NCBI RefSeq assembly: GCF_002109495.1
Contig: NZ_LVJN01000017.1
Location: 1 to 33,281 of the forward strand
Source of the DNA: Magnetofaba australis IT-1
Lineage (GTDB): Bacteria > Pseudomonadota > Magnetococcia > Magnetococcales > Magnetococcaceae
Direction: 5' to 3'
Length of the DNA stretch: 33,281 nucleotides
The notes under the pieces were generated by a model. The model did no database searches, had not been told where the DNA came from, and was given only the letters and a program-made list of their open reading frames with translations. Below, piece after piece: positions 15,980 through 25,612 of the stretch. The first letter of the stretch is position 1; every line of letters begins with the position of its first letter. The translations under genes and the position numbers were made by a program.

Positions 15980-16339
15980 CTATGAAACACAGGTATATTC
16001 CAGCGTTTTATGTGGCGTTATCCGGGTGATGTCGTAGCCGTCCAGAAGCCAGTTGAGTTGCTGGCCGCTGATGCGTCCAACGACGCCATCGGTGCGGCGC
16101 AACCAGTGAAATCTCTCCTGTTCCAGACGCTTTTGCCACAGACAGAAGCCATTGCGCTCCCAATAGAGAATCTTCACGCCGGTGCGCCGTCGGTTGGTGA
16201 ATACGAAGAGGCGTGATGACAGCGGATCGAGACCCAACTCCGCCTCCACCAGCGCCGCCAGCCCGGCGATCCCTTTGCGAAAATCCACCGGTTCTCGACA
16301 CAGATAGACATCCGGCAGATCGTTGGCCGGGCGCATCAT
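15980..16339 (-). CDS. IS66 TnpB (IS66 Orf2)
   Basis: The 119-residue ORF starts MMRPANDLPDVYLCREPVDF. Family core motifs FRKGIAGLAALVE, LFVFTNRRRTGVKILYWERN and FCLWQKRLEQERFHWLRR are present. TnpB is an accessory protein of unknown mechanism needed for IS66 transposition. The start overlaps the tnpA stop (ATGATG), indicating translational coupling. I chose the first of two adjacent ATG codons at 16339; a longer upstream ORF is only the out-of-frame shadow of tnpA. The sequence matches the second half of the copy A fusion. Confidence 0.92.
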   Translation of the reverse strand: MMRPANDLPDVYLCREPVDFRKGIAGLAALVEAELGLDPLSSRLFVFTNRRRTGVKILYWERNGFCLWQKRLEQERFHWLRRTDGVVGRISGQQLNWLLDGYDITRITPHKTLEYTCVS

Positions 16340-16668
16340 GATAACGACCACACCGCTTGCAACAGCTGTCGCCAGCCCGGCGCAGAGTCGGGTTCCAGCA
16401 GATCCAGCGTCACGCCATTGGGCAATTCCATTCGACAACGGCGCTCCGGCAGGGCGTCGGGCTCCACCGACAAACGCGCAAATCGTGACTCCGCCTCGAA
16501 CGCTGCATCCAAAAGCCCTTTGCGCCTCAGCTCGCTTTTCTGGTTGTAAAACTCCTGAACATCCAACCCTTGAGCGTCGGCATACGCCTTCAACGTTCCG
16601 CCCGTCCGCTCGCTGGCGCGAACGTGCTCAAGCCAATACCGCTGCCGCTCCGTCAACTCTGTCGCCAT
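16336..16668 (-). CDS. IS66 TnpA (small DNA-binding accessory protein)
   Basis: The product has 110 residues with GGAGG 7-8 bases before the ATG. It starts MATELTERQRYWLEHVRASE and contains a helix-turn-helix-like stretch (TLKAYADAQGLDVQEFYNQK, about 25-45), then a sheet-rich tail (CRMELPNGVTLDLLEPD). It differs from copy A at residue 11 (Tyr versus Cys) and in having its normal stop, which overlaps tnpB. The first 197 bp of the element, including about 37 codons of this gene, are repeated inverted at the other end. Confidence 0.9.
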   Translation of the reverse strand: MATELTERQRYWLEHVRASERTGGTLKAYADAQGLDVQEFYNQKSELRRKGLLDAAFEAESRFARLSVEPDALPERRCRMELPNGVTLDLLEPDSAPGWRQLLQAVWSLS

Positions 16669-16752
16669 GGCTTCCTCCGTTATGCATCCTGGAAGGCATA
16701 GCGTGACGGATCATTCCAGACAGGGGAACCCTGCGGTTTACGTGGCGCTTAC

Positions 16753-17025
16753 AAAGTACGCGGTGGCCTTTTTTATCACGTCTCGCTCTTCTCGAACTTG
16801 CTTCAACTCTTTGCGCAGTCGTGTGATTTCCGCTTCAAGCTCGGAAATTGACCTGCCGCCCGGCATCTTCTGACCTTGCTCCCTGGCGGCGCTTGTCCAG
16901 TTCGCCAGCGTGCTCTTGGGGATCGCAAGCCGTTCGGCCGCCAACTCCAGGGTGAGCCCTTGCTCCAAAACCAGTTTGACCGCTTCACTGCGAAATTCCG
17001 GTGTGTAGCTCTGAGTCTTTTTCAT
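16753..17025 (-). pseudogene. IS3-family orfA, copy 3, cut by IS66 copy B
   Basis: It starts at the ATG at 17025 with the same opening as copy 2 (MKKTQSYTPEFRSEAVKLVL) and retains the helix-turn-helix and coiled coil, with Glu-Leu replacing Glu-Ile at about residue 60. The slippery A6G (reverse complement of CTTTTTT at 16768-16774) is still present. IS66 begins at 16752, so the last residues are replaced by Val-Ser-Ala-Thr from the IS66 end. OrfA-like protein could still be made and might repress copy 2, but the OrfAB fusion cannot. Confidence 0.85.
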
Positions 17026-17087
17026 TATGAACGCTCCCTTTGGGCATCATACCAAACAGGAGTGTCCAGAATCTCCAGGCTACCTCA

Positions 17088-18465
17088 CCCCGAGCCGCCA
17101 GGCTACCAGCGGAGCAAGCCGGTCCGATTGCCCAAACTGGGGCCGTTCACCGGGTTCATAGATCAGATCCTCAAGAGCGATCTGGAGAAGATCAAGAAGG
17201 AGCGCCACACTGCCAAGCGGATATATGAGCGACTGCGCGATGAGCATGGCTACGATGGGAAATATGGTGCGGTCAAAGAGTATGTGCGCGGCAAGCGTTT
17301 GCATCTGAAAGAGAAGTTCGTTCCCCTCAGCCATGCGCCCGGACACGCCCAAGTGGACTTTGGCCAAACGCACGGCGTGATTGGCGGCGTAGAGCGCAAG
17401 ATCCACTTTTTCTGTATGAGTCTGCCCTACAGCGACGACAGCTTCGTTATGGGCTTCCCCGCGGAAACCACGGAAGCGTTTTGTGAGGGGCACAACGCCG
17501 CCTGTGATCACTTCGGCGGCGTTCCCCAAAGCATTCTGTACGACAACACCAGCATCGCCGTGGTCAAAGTCTACCGGGATGGTCGCCGGGATCTGACCGA
17601 AGAGATGATCCGCTTGCAATCCCATTACCTGTTCGATAGCCGCTTTGGCCGCCCGGCGCGAGGTAACGACAAAGGCAAGGTCGAGGGACTGGTCGGCTAT
17701 GCCCGGCGCAACTTCATGGTTCCGGCTCCCCGCTTTGAATCCTTTGACGCGCTCAACGCTCATCTGCGCCAGAAATGCCTGGAGCGACGCCAGCAGACAT
17801 TGCGAGGCTGTCAGCAGAGTATCGGAGAACGATTTTCCACGGACCAGGCGGCGTTCCTGCCGCTACCCCCAGTTCCCTATGACGCCTGTGAGAAGGTGAG
17901 CGCCAAAGCCACGTCCCAGGCGCTGGTGCGCTATCGAACCAATGACTATTCGGTTCCGGTGCGTTATGGCTTTCACGATGTGCAGGTGCGGGGCTACATC
18001 CACGAAGTGGTGATCGCCTGCGGTTCCGAGGTGATTGCCCGGCATCCACGCTCCTATGCGCGTGAGGACGCCATCTATGACCCGCTGCACTATCTGGCGC
18101 TGCTGGAGGAGAAACCCAGAGCGCTGGATCAGGCGGCCCCGTTGCAAGGATGGAAATTGCCAGAGGCGTTCGCCACCCTACGCCGTCTGATGGAGTCCCG
18201 CCTGGGTAAAAAGGGCAAGCGGGAATATATCCAGGTTTTGCGCCTATTGGAGGCGTTCTCCTTTGAACAGGTCCATTTTGCCGTGCAACAGGCGTTGATG
18301 TTGGGCGCTATTGGCTTTGAGGCGGTCAAACATCTCCTGGTGCGACACATTGAACAACGACCGCCCCGTTTGGATCTGTCCCGACACCCCTTTTTGCCCG
18401 AAGTGCATGTGGCGCGCACATCCGCCAGGGACTACGCCTCGTTGACGTCAGGAGAGCAGCCATGA
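17088..18465 (+). pseudogene. istA: IS21-family IstA transposase, N-terminally truncated
   Basis: About 458 codons in frame from 17089 to the stop at 18465, beginning HPEPPGYQ, the linker that normally follows the N-terminal helix-turn-helix. Roughly 45-50 residues of DNA-binding head are lost to IS3 copy 3. The rve-type catalytic core is intact: Asp in GHAQVDFGQTHG, Asp in SILYDNTSIAV, Glu in GNDKGKVEGLVGYARRN. The C-terminal DUF-like barrel (YSVPVRYGFHDVQVRGYIH) and helical tail follow. An open frame extends upstream through the IS3 end, so a chimeric protein is conceivable. Without its DNA-binding head it should not transpose the element. Confidence 0.87.
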
Positions 18466-19262
18466 ATGACTCTCCCCAGATCCTGCTGGCGCACCACCTC
18501 AAAGCGCTCAAATTGCCCACCTTTCACCGGGAGTATGAAAAAGTCGCCAAGCTGTGCGCCGCTGAAGGCGTTGATCATAGCCGATATCTGCTGCGACTGA
18601 GCGAGCTGGAGTTGATCGAGCGGGAGCGGCGCATGGTGGAGCGGCGTATCAAACAAGCCCGATTTCCCACCATCAAGAGCCTGGACTCCTTTGATTTCCT
18701 GGCCATTCCCTCATTGAACAAGGTGCTGGTAATGGAGTTGGCGCGCTGCGAATACATTCAGCGGCGGTCCAATATCATCGCCTTGGGAAACAGCGGGACC
18801 GGCAAAACCCATATCGCGTTAGGCTTGGGGCTGGCCGCCTGCCAACAGGGTTTGGCCGTTGGCTTCACCACCGCCGCTTCCCTGGTCCATCAGTTGATGG
18901 AGGCGCGCGACGAAAAGCGACTGCAGCGTTTTCAGAGCCAACTGAGCAAATACAAGCTGTTGATCATCGACGAATTGGGCTTCGTCCCGCTCTCCAAAAC
19001 GGGCGCCGAACTGCTCTTTGAGGTGATCAGCCAGCGCTATGAACAGGGGTCGGTGATGGTGACCAGTAACCTGCCCTTCGAGGAGTGGACGGAGATCTTC
19101 GGTTCTGAGCGTCTCACCGGCGCCCTGCTGGATCGGCTTACCCATCATGTCCATATTCTGGAGATGAACGGCGAGAGCTATCGACTGAATCAAAGCAAAC
19201 GGCAAAAGCGCGCTGCAGAAACAAAAAGCTCCGCCTCAAAGAGCAAAGCCGATCCTTCCTGA
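18462..19262 (+). CDS. istB: IS21-family IstB, AAA+ transposition helper
   Basis: The product has 266 residues and starts in an ATGA overlap with istA, so it is translationally coupled. The N-terminal helical domain (LLAHHLKALKLPTFHREYEK) is typical of IstB. The AAA+ core has Walker A GNSGTGKT (about 109-116), Walker B LLIIDELGF (about 167-175) and a sensor-like SVMVTSNLPFEEW (about 196). A basic tail (SKRQKRAAETKSS) ends the protein. IstB is an ATPase related to DnaC that assembles on target DNA and stimulates IstA. Length and motifs are complete, although its partner gene is truncated. Confidence 0.92.
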   Translation: MNDSPQILLAHHLKALKLPTFHREYEKVAKLCAAEGVDHSRYLLRLSELELIERERRMVERRIKQARFPTIKSLDSFDFLAIPSLNKVLVMELARCEYIQRRSNIIALGNSGTGKTHIALGLGLAACQQGLAVGFTTAASLVHQLMEARDEKRLQRFQSQLSKYKLLIIDELGFVPLSKTGAELLFEVISQRYEQGSVMVTSNLPFEEWTEIFGSERLTGALLDRLTHHVHILEMNGESYRLNQSKRQKRAAETKSSASKSKADPS

Positions 19263-19292
19263 AACTGGGCGATCTTGCCCACATGAAGCTCC

Positions 19293-19363
19293 GGGAGAGG
19301 CGGACGCTCCGCTATCCCTGTGGAAAACGAAAACACGTTTCCCACAGGTCTGCCGCCTCTCCC
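19293..19363. other. Long imperfect inverted repeat downstream of istB
   Basis: GGGAGAGGCGG at 19293-19303 pairs perfectly with CCGCCTCTCCC at 19353-19363. An inner pair (CCTGTGGAAAA near 19318 with TTTCCCACAGG ending 19347) is nearly perfect, around an A-rich loop (19328-19336). The RNA would be a two-tier hairpin about 71 bases long. There is no U-tract directly after it; T-rich sequence follows about 30 bases later (19394-19412). It could be a terminator-like element, a transcription roadblock or part of the IS21 right end. Confidence 0.6.
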
Positions 19364-19533
19364 TCATTCTGAATCTCAAGTGTGTTGAAAAGATGTTTTT
19401 GTTTGTTTTTTAAAGACAAAGGAAAACGGCAAACCCCGTTGTGCGCTACGCGCCCAACCAATGCCCAAGTGATGCATTATTGCGGCGCCATGGGGCTGCA
19501 TTTTTCGGGCGCCATTGACATCATGGAGACCAC
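19364..19533. other. Gap without recognisable gene
   Basis: This 170-bp stretch holds a T-rich tract (19394-19412) and no coding sequence I can recognise on either strand. It probably contains the right end of the IS21 element and the inner part of a decayed IS66-type element whose terminus lies at 19585. Confidence 0.5.
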
Positions 19534-19570
19534 AGCGTGACGGATCGCCCCAGACAGGGGAACCATGTGG

Positions 19571-19585
<15 letters not shown>
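19534..19585 (+). repeat. Remnant terminus of a diverged IS66 element
   Basis: AGCGTGACGGATC, CCAGACAGGGGAACC and the terminal ACGCTTAC match the IS66 left end seen at 4738-4791 and 16699-16752, with about ten differences and one small gap. It is a related but not identical element, of which only this end is recognisable. It overwrites the last codons of the histidine kinase gene (stop at 19571-19573). Confidence 0.8.
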
Positions 19586-22267
<2,682 letters not shown>

Positions 22268-22288
22268 AGCACCCCGCCTGTGCGCTCC

Positions 22289-22343
22289 GAGCTATGCTCG
22301 AAAGTGGTGTAAGGAGGTGATTTGAGAAGGTGGCGTATCCTGG
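22289..22343 (+). repeat. IS256-type left end, first copy
   Basis: This 55-bp block (GAGCTATGCTCGAAAGTGGTG ... GTGGCGTATCCTGG) closely resembles 22450-22504 in length and in its conserved outer parts. It lies 21 bp upstream of the kinase start and has no transposase attached, so it is a remnant of a separate insertion. Confidence 0.7.
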
Positions 22344-22449
22344 GTTGTGTCTCAAAAGTGGTGGAAATTCACTCAGAGGCGAAGCCCCACTCTCAGTTAT
22401 TTGATCACGCAGCCTGATCCATGTCCAGCGTGATGGGCTGTTCATGGAG
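22344..22449. other. Gap between IS256-type ends, nothing recognised
   Basis: I see no coding sequence in these 106 bp. CTCAAAAGTGGTGGAAATT near 22351 faintly resembles the CGAAAGTGGTGTA block and may be yet another decayed terminus. Confidence 0.4.
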
Positions 22450-22504
22450 GAGCTATGATCGAAAGTTGTGTATGAGCGAGATGAGATCAGGTGGCGTATC
22501 CTGG
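22450..22504 (+). repeat. IS256-type left end, second copy, linked to the transposase fragment
   Basis: GAGCTATGATCGAAAGTTGTG...GTGGCGTATCCTGG lies 48 bp before the transposase ATG at 22553. Its distance and orientation suit the left terminus of the element whose transposase fragment follows. Confidence 0.75.
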
Positions 22505-22552
22505 TGGAGCTTTGCCGAGCATCCACCAGAATCCACAAGGGAAGGATACGCC

Positions 22553-22800
22553 ATGAAGAAGGATAGCGTTGTTGCTCTACGTGCGCCAGCACAAGCGCCG
22601 AACGACCCGCTTACGGAAGTGATACGCCAAGGGGCGCGTCAATTGATTCATCAAGCGGTTGAGGCGGAGGTGGCGGCGCTGCTGGCGCAATACGGCACAG
22701 AAGTCGACGAAGCAGGGCGTCAGCAGATTGTGCGCAATGGCTATTTGCCGGAACGCAGCGTACAGACCGGTGTGGGAGCGATATCGGTTCGCGTGCCCTG
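22553..22800 (+). pseudogene. IS256-family (Transposase_mut) transposase, N-terminal fragment
   Basis: The ATG at 22553 (GGAAGGATACGCC upstream gives a ribosome site) opens MKKDSVVALRAPAQAPNDPL, then DPLTEVIRQGARQLIHQAVEAEVAALLAQY and RNGYLPERSVQTGVGAISVRVP, the highly conserved head of IS256/Mutator transposases. After about 82 residues homology stops at 22800 and the frame ends at 22828 in unrelated codons. The DDE domain is absent. Full-length relatives are about 400 residues. Confidence 0.88.
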
Positions 22801-22828
22801 TGCCTCTCGCAAATGTCGTCAACATTGA

Positions 22829-23020
22829 AAATGCTACCATTTTCTATTCAGAGAGGATAGCCTCTTTGCCAACGTATACAGGGCATGGAGCCCCTTTGAG
22901 AGAACGATCTTTGACAATTGCATGGGGCCCAAAACCGAGAGGCGTCGCTCTCCAGCGGATTGAGCCGTCATGCTGCTCTCTGCTGGATTGAGCACGCCTC
23001 CCGGCGCGGGTTATTGGACC
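22829..23020. other. Intergenic gap at the prophage edge
   Basis: About 190 bp between the IS256 fragment and the end of the tail-fibre gene. It includes a small inverted repeat AGAGGATAGCCTCT (22850-22863) and no coding sequence I recognise. No attachment-site-like direct repeat or tRNA fragment is visible, so the prophage boundary is not defined here; downstream phage genes (lysis, for example) may have been lost. Confidence 0.5.
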
Positions 23021-23818
23021 TTACCGCACCAGCCACAACTCCACGCCCTCCCCGGCATCGCGAAGCTTCAGCCAACGTGGATTGACCGGTGACCCAGCGC
23101 ACAGGTGGATCTGCCCCAGAAAGCCGATAACATCCCACTCGGGGCGGTACTGACGCCCCATATAGGCGCGACTGGGATCATAGGCGGGATTCTGCACATT
23201 GCGCATGAGGGGCTGGCCATCGCTGTTGCGCGTGCGGCGCACTGCGTAGAGCCGCTCGCTCATATTGACGGCGTTGCCGGTCTCCGGGTCGGTTGTCGTG
23301 GGCTTGGGATCATCCTGATCAATGATCAGATCCGGGATGAATACACTCTCGGGGATGCGGTCTTCATGGTAGAAGACACGTTCTCCATTCTCGTCCTGCC
23401 AGGACAGTTGGACGCAAGGCTCAGTGAGGGTGCGTCCGTAGGCGTCACGAAGATCCTTCTCCGCCCATTCGTCCTCGAAGGTGTTGCCCACCAGAATGGC
23501 GGTGCCAGACATGACGCCGAAGATCTCGTTGGGGTCGTCATCATGGGTGGCGATGCGCACTTTGCCATTGGGCTGGCCATCGGCGTCCTTGGCGAGCACT
23601 ACGGGCAGGCCGATGCGGTCCTCGTTGTCAGGGTTGCCATCATCCCACTCCATGAGTTCGCCGAAGTCCGCCGTGTTGGCGTTGATGGAGCCCTTGGCGT
23701 AGACGTTGCCACCGGATTCAATGCGAAACAGGTTGCCGTTGTTGTCGTCTTTGACTCCGAAGGCGCGGCAGCCGCCGTTGGGACGTCCGGTTTCGATCTG
23801 CACCAGGGCGTGTCCGTT
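23021..23818 (-). CDS. Tail-fibre C-terminal part: Peptidase_G2 (intramolecular chaperone) domain
   Basis: The open frame directly follows an amber codon at 23819-23821 and is in the same frame as the fibre gene upstream; the first Met is at 23803 (MQIETGRPNGGCRAFGVKDD). It has about 265 residues. The pattern ADFGELMEWDDGNPDNEDRIG, then IFGVMSGTAILVGN, then PEWDVIGFLGQIHL matches the Peptidase_G2 / IMC domain, which folds phage fibres as trimers and then cleaves itself off. An upstream GGCRAFGVKDDNNGNLFRIESGG repeat-like segment is typical fibre sequence. No ribosome site precedes 23803, so it is probably translated only by readthrough of the amber codon, if at all. Confidence 0.85.
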   Translation of the reverse strand, partial: NGHALVQIETGRPNGGCRAFGVKDDNNGNLFRIESGGNVYAKGSINANTADFGELMEWDDGNPDNEDRIGLPVVLAKDADGQPNGKVRIATHDDDPNEIFGVMSGTAILVGNTFEDEWAEKDLRDAYGRTLTEPCVQLSWQDENGERVFYHEDRIPESVFIPDLIIDQDDPKPTTTDPETGNAVNMSERLYAVRRTRNSDGQPLMRNVQNPAYDPSRAYMGRQYRPEWDVIGFLGQIHLCAGSPVNPRWLKLRDAGEGVELWLVR

Positions 23819-24772
23819 CTACTCTCCGTAGGTGCCGTGTGAGCCGGAGTGGAAGCGAAATCCTTCTGTGCTGCCGCCGTTGGCGGCGTGGAACTCCCAG
23901 TTGGGACTCGTCCACATGTCGAAGACTTCAATTCGGCTCGAATCCCGCTTGCTGCCAATGACGCCACGCCACCAAGTCGCCCCTGCCCAGCGCACGCAGC
24001 GGATGAACAGACCATGTGTCGAGCCTTCTCCGCCATACCAGGAGCCGTAGGGAGCATCGTCCGGTCCATCACCCAGTGTCAGCGTCGGGCAGTATCCTGG
24101 ATCATCCGTATGGCCTCCGTTGGGGTTATTGTGGATTGTCGCACCTCCGGCGGAGATTCCCTTGCCCGCAGTGGGCACGGTAATGCCGCCATCCTCAACA
24201 GACAGATTCGCTCCGTGAAGAATGGTGGTCGTGCGGTTGAGATCCAGGAGCTGCTGATCCTGATCATTGCTAAATGACAGCGTTGCACTGTAGCCCTTGT
24301 AGGCGGAGCACTGAATCCCACCTGTGAAGCCCTGCAAACCAGTGGAGGGCTCGGAACCATCGGTCTTGAGAAACCCCATCTCCGGCAACTGTCGCTCATC
24401 GGTGATGATGCCATAGAGGATCTGCTCCAGATCAGCCGGAATCACCTCATCGCTAACGGTGACGGTGGTCAGTCCGCTGCCGCCATCAAAACTGGCGCTG
24501 ACCACATGGCTCCAGACATTGCCACCGGAGGAGACCGCATTGATGGCCCGTCCTACGGTGTAGGTAGCGGTGACATCCCCCGCCACGGTGAACTGAGTGG
24601 TGGAAATATACGCCACAGCGGCGGTTTCGGCGTAGATCGCCCCGATAGCGGCATCGATATTGGCCTTGTGGCTGCCATCGGTGTTGTGCCCCACCAGCAT
24701 GGCGCGGAATCCGCCCTCGATCTCATTGGCGTATGCGTCATCGGTGATGTTGCTGGGAATCTGATTGCTCAT
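23819..24772 (-). CDS. Phage tail fibre, N-terminal part (ends at in-frame amber codon)
   Basis: The product has 317 residues and starts MSNQIPSNITDDAYANEIEG. Its start is 3 bases after the stop of the upstream tail gene. It is rich in Gly, Ser, Thr and Asn with beta-repeat character (GGNVWSHVVSASFDGGSGLT, GGEGSTHGLFIRCVRWAG). It ends GTYGE-TAG; the next codons, NGHALVQIETGRPNGG, continue fibre sequence in the same frame into the Peptidase_G2 domain. The intact gene would encode about 583 residues. It may be a recently inactivated gene, a readthrough gene or a sequencing error. No function beyond fibre/spike is claimed. Confidence 0.82.
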   Translation of the reverse strand: MSNQIPSNITDDAYANEIEGGFRAMLVGHNTDGSHKANIDAAIGAIYAETAAVAYISTTQFTVAGDVTATYTVGRAINAVSSGGNVWSHVVSASFDGGSGLTTVTVSDEVIPADLEQILYGIITDERQLPEMGFLKTDGSEPSTGLQGFTGGIQCSAYKGYSATLSFSNDQDQQLLDLNRTTTILHGANLSVEDGGITVPTAGKGISAGGATIHNNPNGGHTDDPGYCPTLTLGDGPDDAPYGSWYGGEGSTHGLFIRCVRWAGATWWRGVIGSKRDSSRIEVFDMWTSPNWEFHAANGGSTEGFRFHSGSHGTYGE

Positions 24773-24775
24773 GAC

Positions 24776-25612
24776 TTAGCCCTCGGTGAAGGTCAATTTG
24801 GCGCGGGCGCGCTGGGGATGCACAATGGCGATCTGAGGGGAGTCAGAGATCCGCCCCAGAATGGTGTGGTCGATCTCCTCGCCGGTGCTCTGGCCGGGAA
24901 ACAAGGAGATCAGCATCTGGTTACGCTTGCCCTGACTGGTGAGCATCTCCACCAGACGGCGCGCGTCGGCGTCTCGGCTCATCCAGCGCAGTTCCAGGGA
25001 GAGACGCCGAGTGGGCGCTCCGCGCGACACCGCCGCCAGCGTGCCACCTGCGGTTTGGGTCAGCTCCGTGGGGTCATTGACCTGGAGCGTCACGCCAAAT
25101 GCGGGTCCGCGACTGGGCTGCCAGTGGAGCCCAGACAGAATGCGGTAGGCCTGGAGATAGCCATCCGGGTTGGCGGCGTCGGAGAGCGTGATACGCAGGG
25201 ATTGAATGGCGTGGCTGTCATCAAGCCACAGCACCGAGAAAGCGGAATCCCGATCAGAGAAGATGGTCGCGCGCCATGTATCGACGCGCCAAGTGAGCGC
25301 GCGAAACCCCTTCACCACCGTCATGGGGATCACGCTGGAGTCGTAGACGCTGGTGGTCCAGGCGGCATCGGAGAAAAGCTCCACGCGCCACCGCGCCGCA
25401 GATTTGCGCATGTTGTGGCCAAACAAGCCGATGCAGCTGATGCGCTGTGGCGCCGACCAAGTAGCTGTGATGACATGGTCCGCCGTATCTACCGTGCGCA
25501 TCATTCGCTGACGGCGCAGATCCTGGAGATGCGTGACCGGTTGCTCCGCCAGTGGCGTCGGCGCACAGGTCAGCGTGGCTAAGTCGGCGAGATTCTCGGG
25601 TACGATTCTCAT
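24776..25612 (-). CDS. Phage tail protein of unknown specific function
   Basis: The 278-residue ORF starts MRIVPENLADLATLTCAPTP and overlaps the upstream hub-like gene by 4 bases (ATGA). The central part (VITATWSAPQRISCIGLFGHNM, FRALTWRVDTWRATIFSD) is beta-rich and resembles discoidin-like carbohydrate-binding modules. The second half (RRLSLELRWMSRDADARRLV, MLISLFPGQ) looks like a tail-component domain. Position between the hub-like protein and the fibre suggests a distal-tail or fibre-adaptor role. I do not recognise a named family. Confidence 0.75.
   Translation of the reverse strand: MRIVPENLADLATLTCAPTPLAEQPVTHLQDLRRQRMMRTVDTADHVITATWSAPQRISCIGLFGHNMRKSAARWRVELFSDAAWTTSVYDSSVIPMTVVKGFRALTWRVDTWRATIFSDRDSAFSVLWLDDSHAIQSLRITLSDAANPDGYLQAYRILSGLHWQPSRGPAFGVTLQVNDPTELTQTAGGTLAAVSRGAPTRRLSLELRWMSRDADARRLVEMLTSQGKRNQMLISLFPGQSTGEEIDHTILGRISDSPQIAIVHPQRARAKLTFTEG

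Larger units (their letters stand above)
14139..16752 (-). mobile_element. IS66-family element, copy B, with duplicated inverted left end
   Basis: The 2614-bp element is inverted relative to copy A and two bases shorter, which accounts for the two one-base insertions in copy A. The left end is at 16752 (tnpA side). The ancestral right repeat begins at 14336 (GTAAGCGTCC reading outward), followed by the 197-bp inverted copy of the left end at 14139-14335. Perfect 8-bp duplications flank the outer ends. All three tnp genes are open here, so this copy is probably the active form. Confidence 0.93.
13208..17087 (-). mobile_element. IS3-family insertion sequence, copy 3, split by IS66 copy B
   Basis: It is the same element as copy 2, in inverted orientation: right end TGAGGTGTCC at 13208, left end ...GGCTACCTCA at 17087. 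Without the IS66 insertion and one target duplicate it is 1258 bp, one T shorter than copy 2 (run before the orfA start). It joins an IS4-like transposase on one side to an IS21 istA on the other, and the flanks show no target duplication, which again suggests recombination or deletion at the element. Confidence 0.9.
17088..19262 (+). mobile_element. IS21-family element (second type), left part missing
   Basis: The istA 5' part and left end have been replaced by IS3 copy 3 at 17087. istA and istB overlap by 4 bases as is usual. The right boundary is not defined; a long imperfect hairpin follows at 19293-19363 and another IS end lies at 19534-19585, so the element ends somewhere between. No 23-bp array like that at 4827-4943 was seen on this side. 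Confidence 0.8.

Noticed and set aside
1982-18465. The two istA pieces (1982-2111 and 17088-18465) as halves of one gene split by inversion
   Set aside because: The N-terminal piece starts MPNKRLSMRKIKEIL (one IstA subtype), while the large piece begins at the HPEPPGYQ linker of the other subtype. They do not complement each other.
22829-23020. Phage attachment site at the end of the tail module
   Set aside because: No tRNA fragment, integrase gene or matching direct repeat is visible in the window.
23105-25582. Long plus-strand open frames over the tail fibre and tail protein genes (23105-23842, 24506-25582)
   Set aside because: They are antisense to recognisable phage genes in a GC-rich region, have no family-like sequence and no ribosome sites, and are best explained as shadows.
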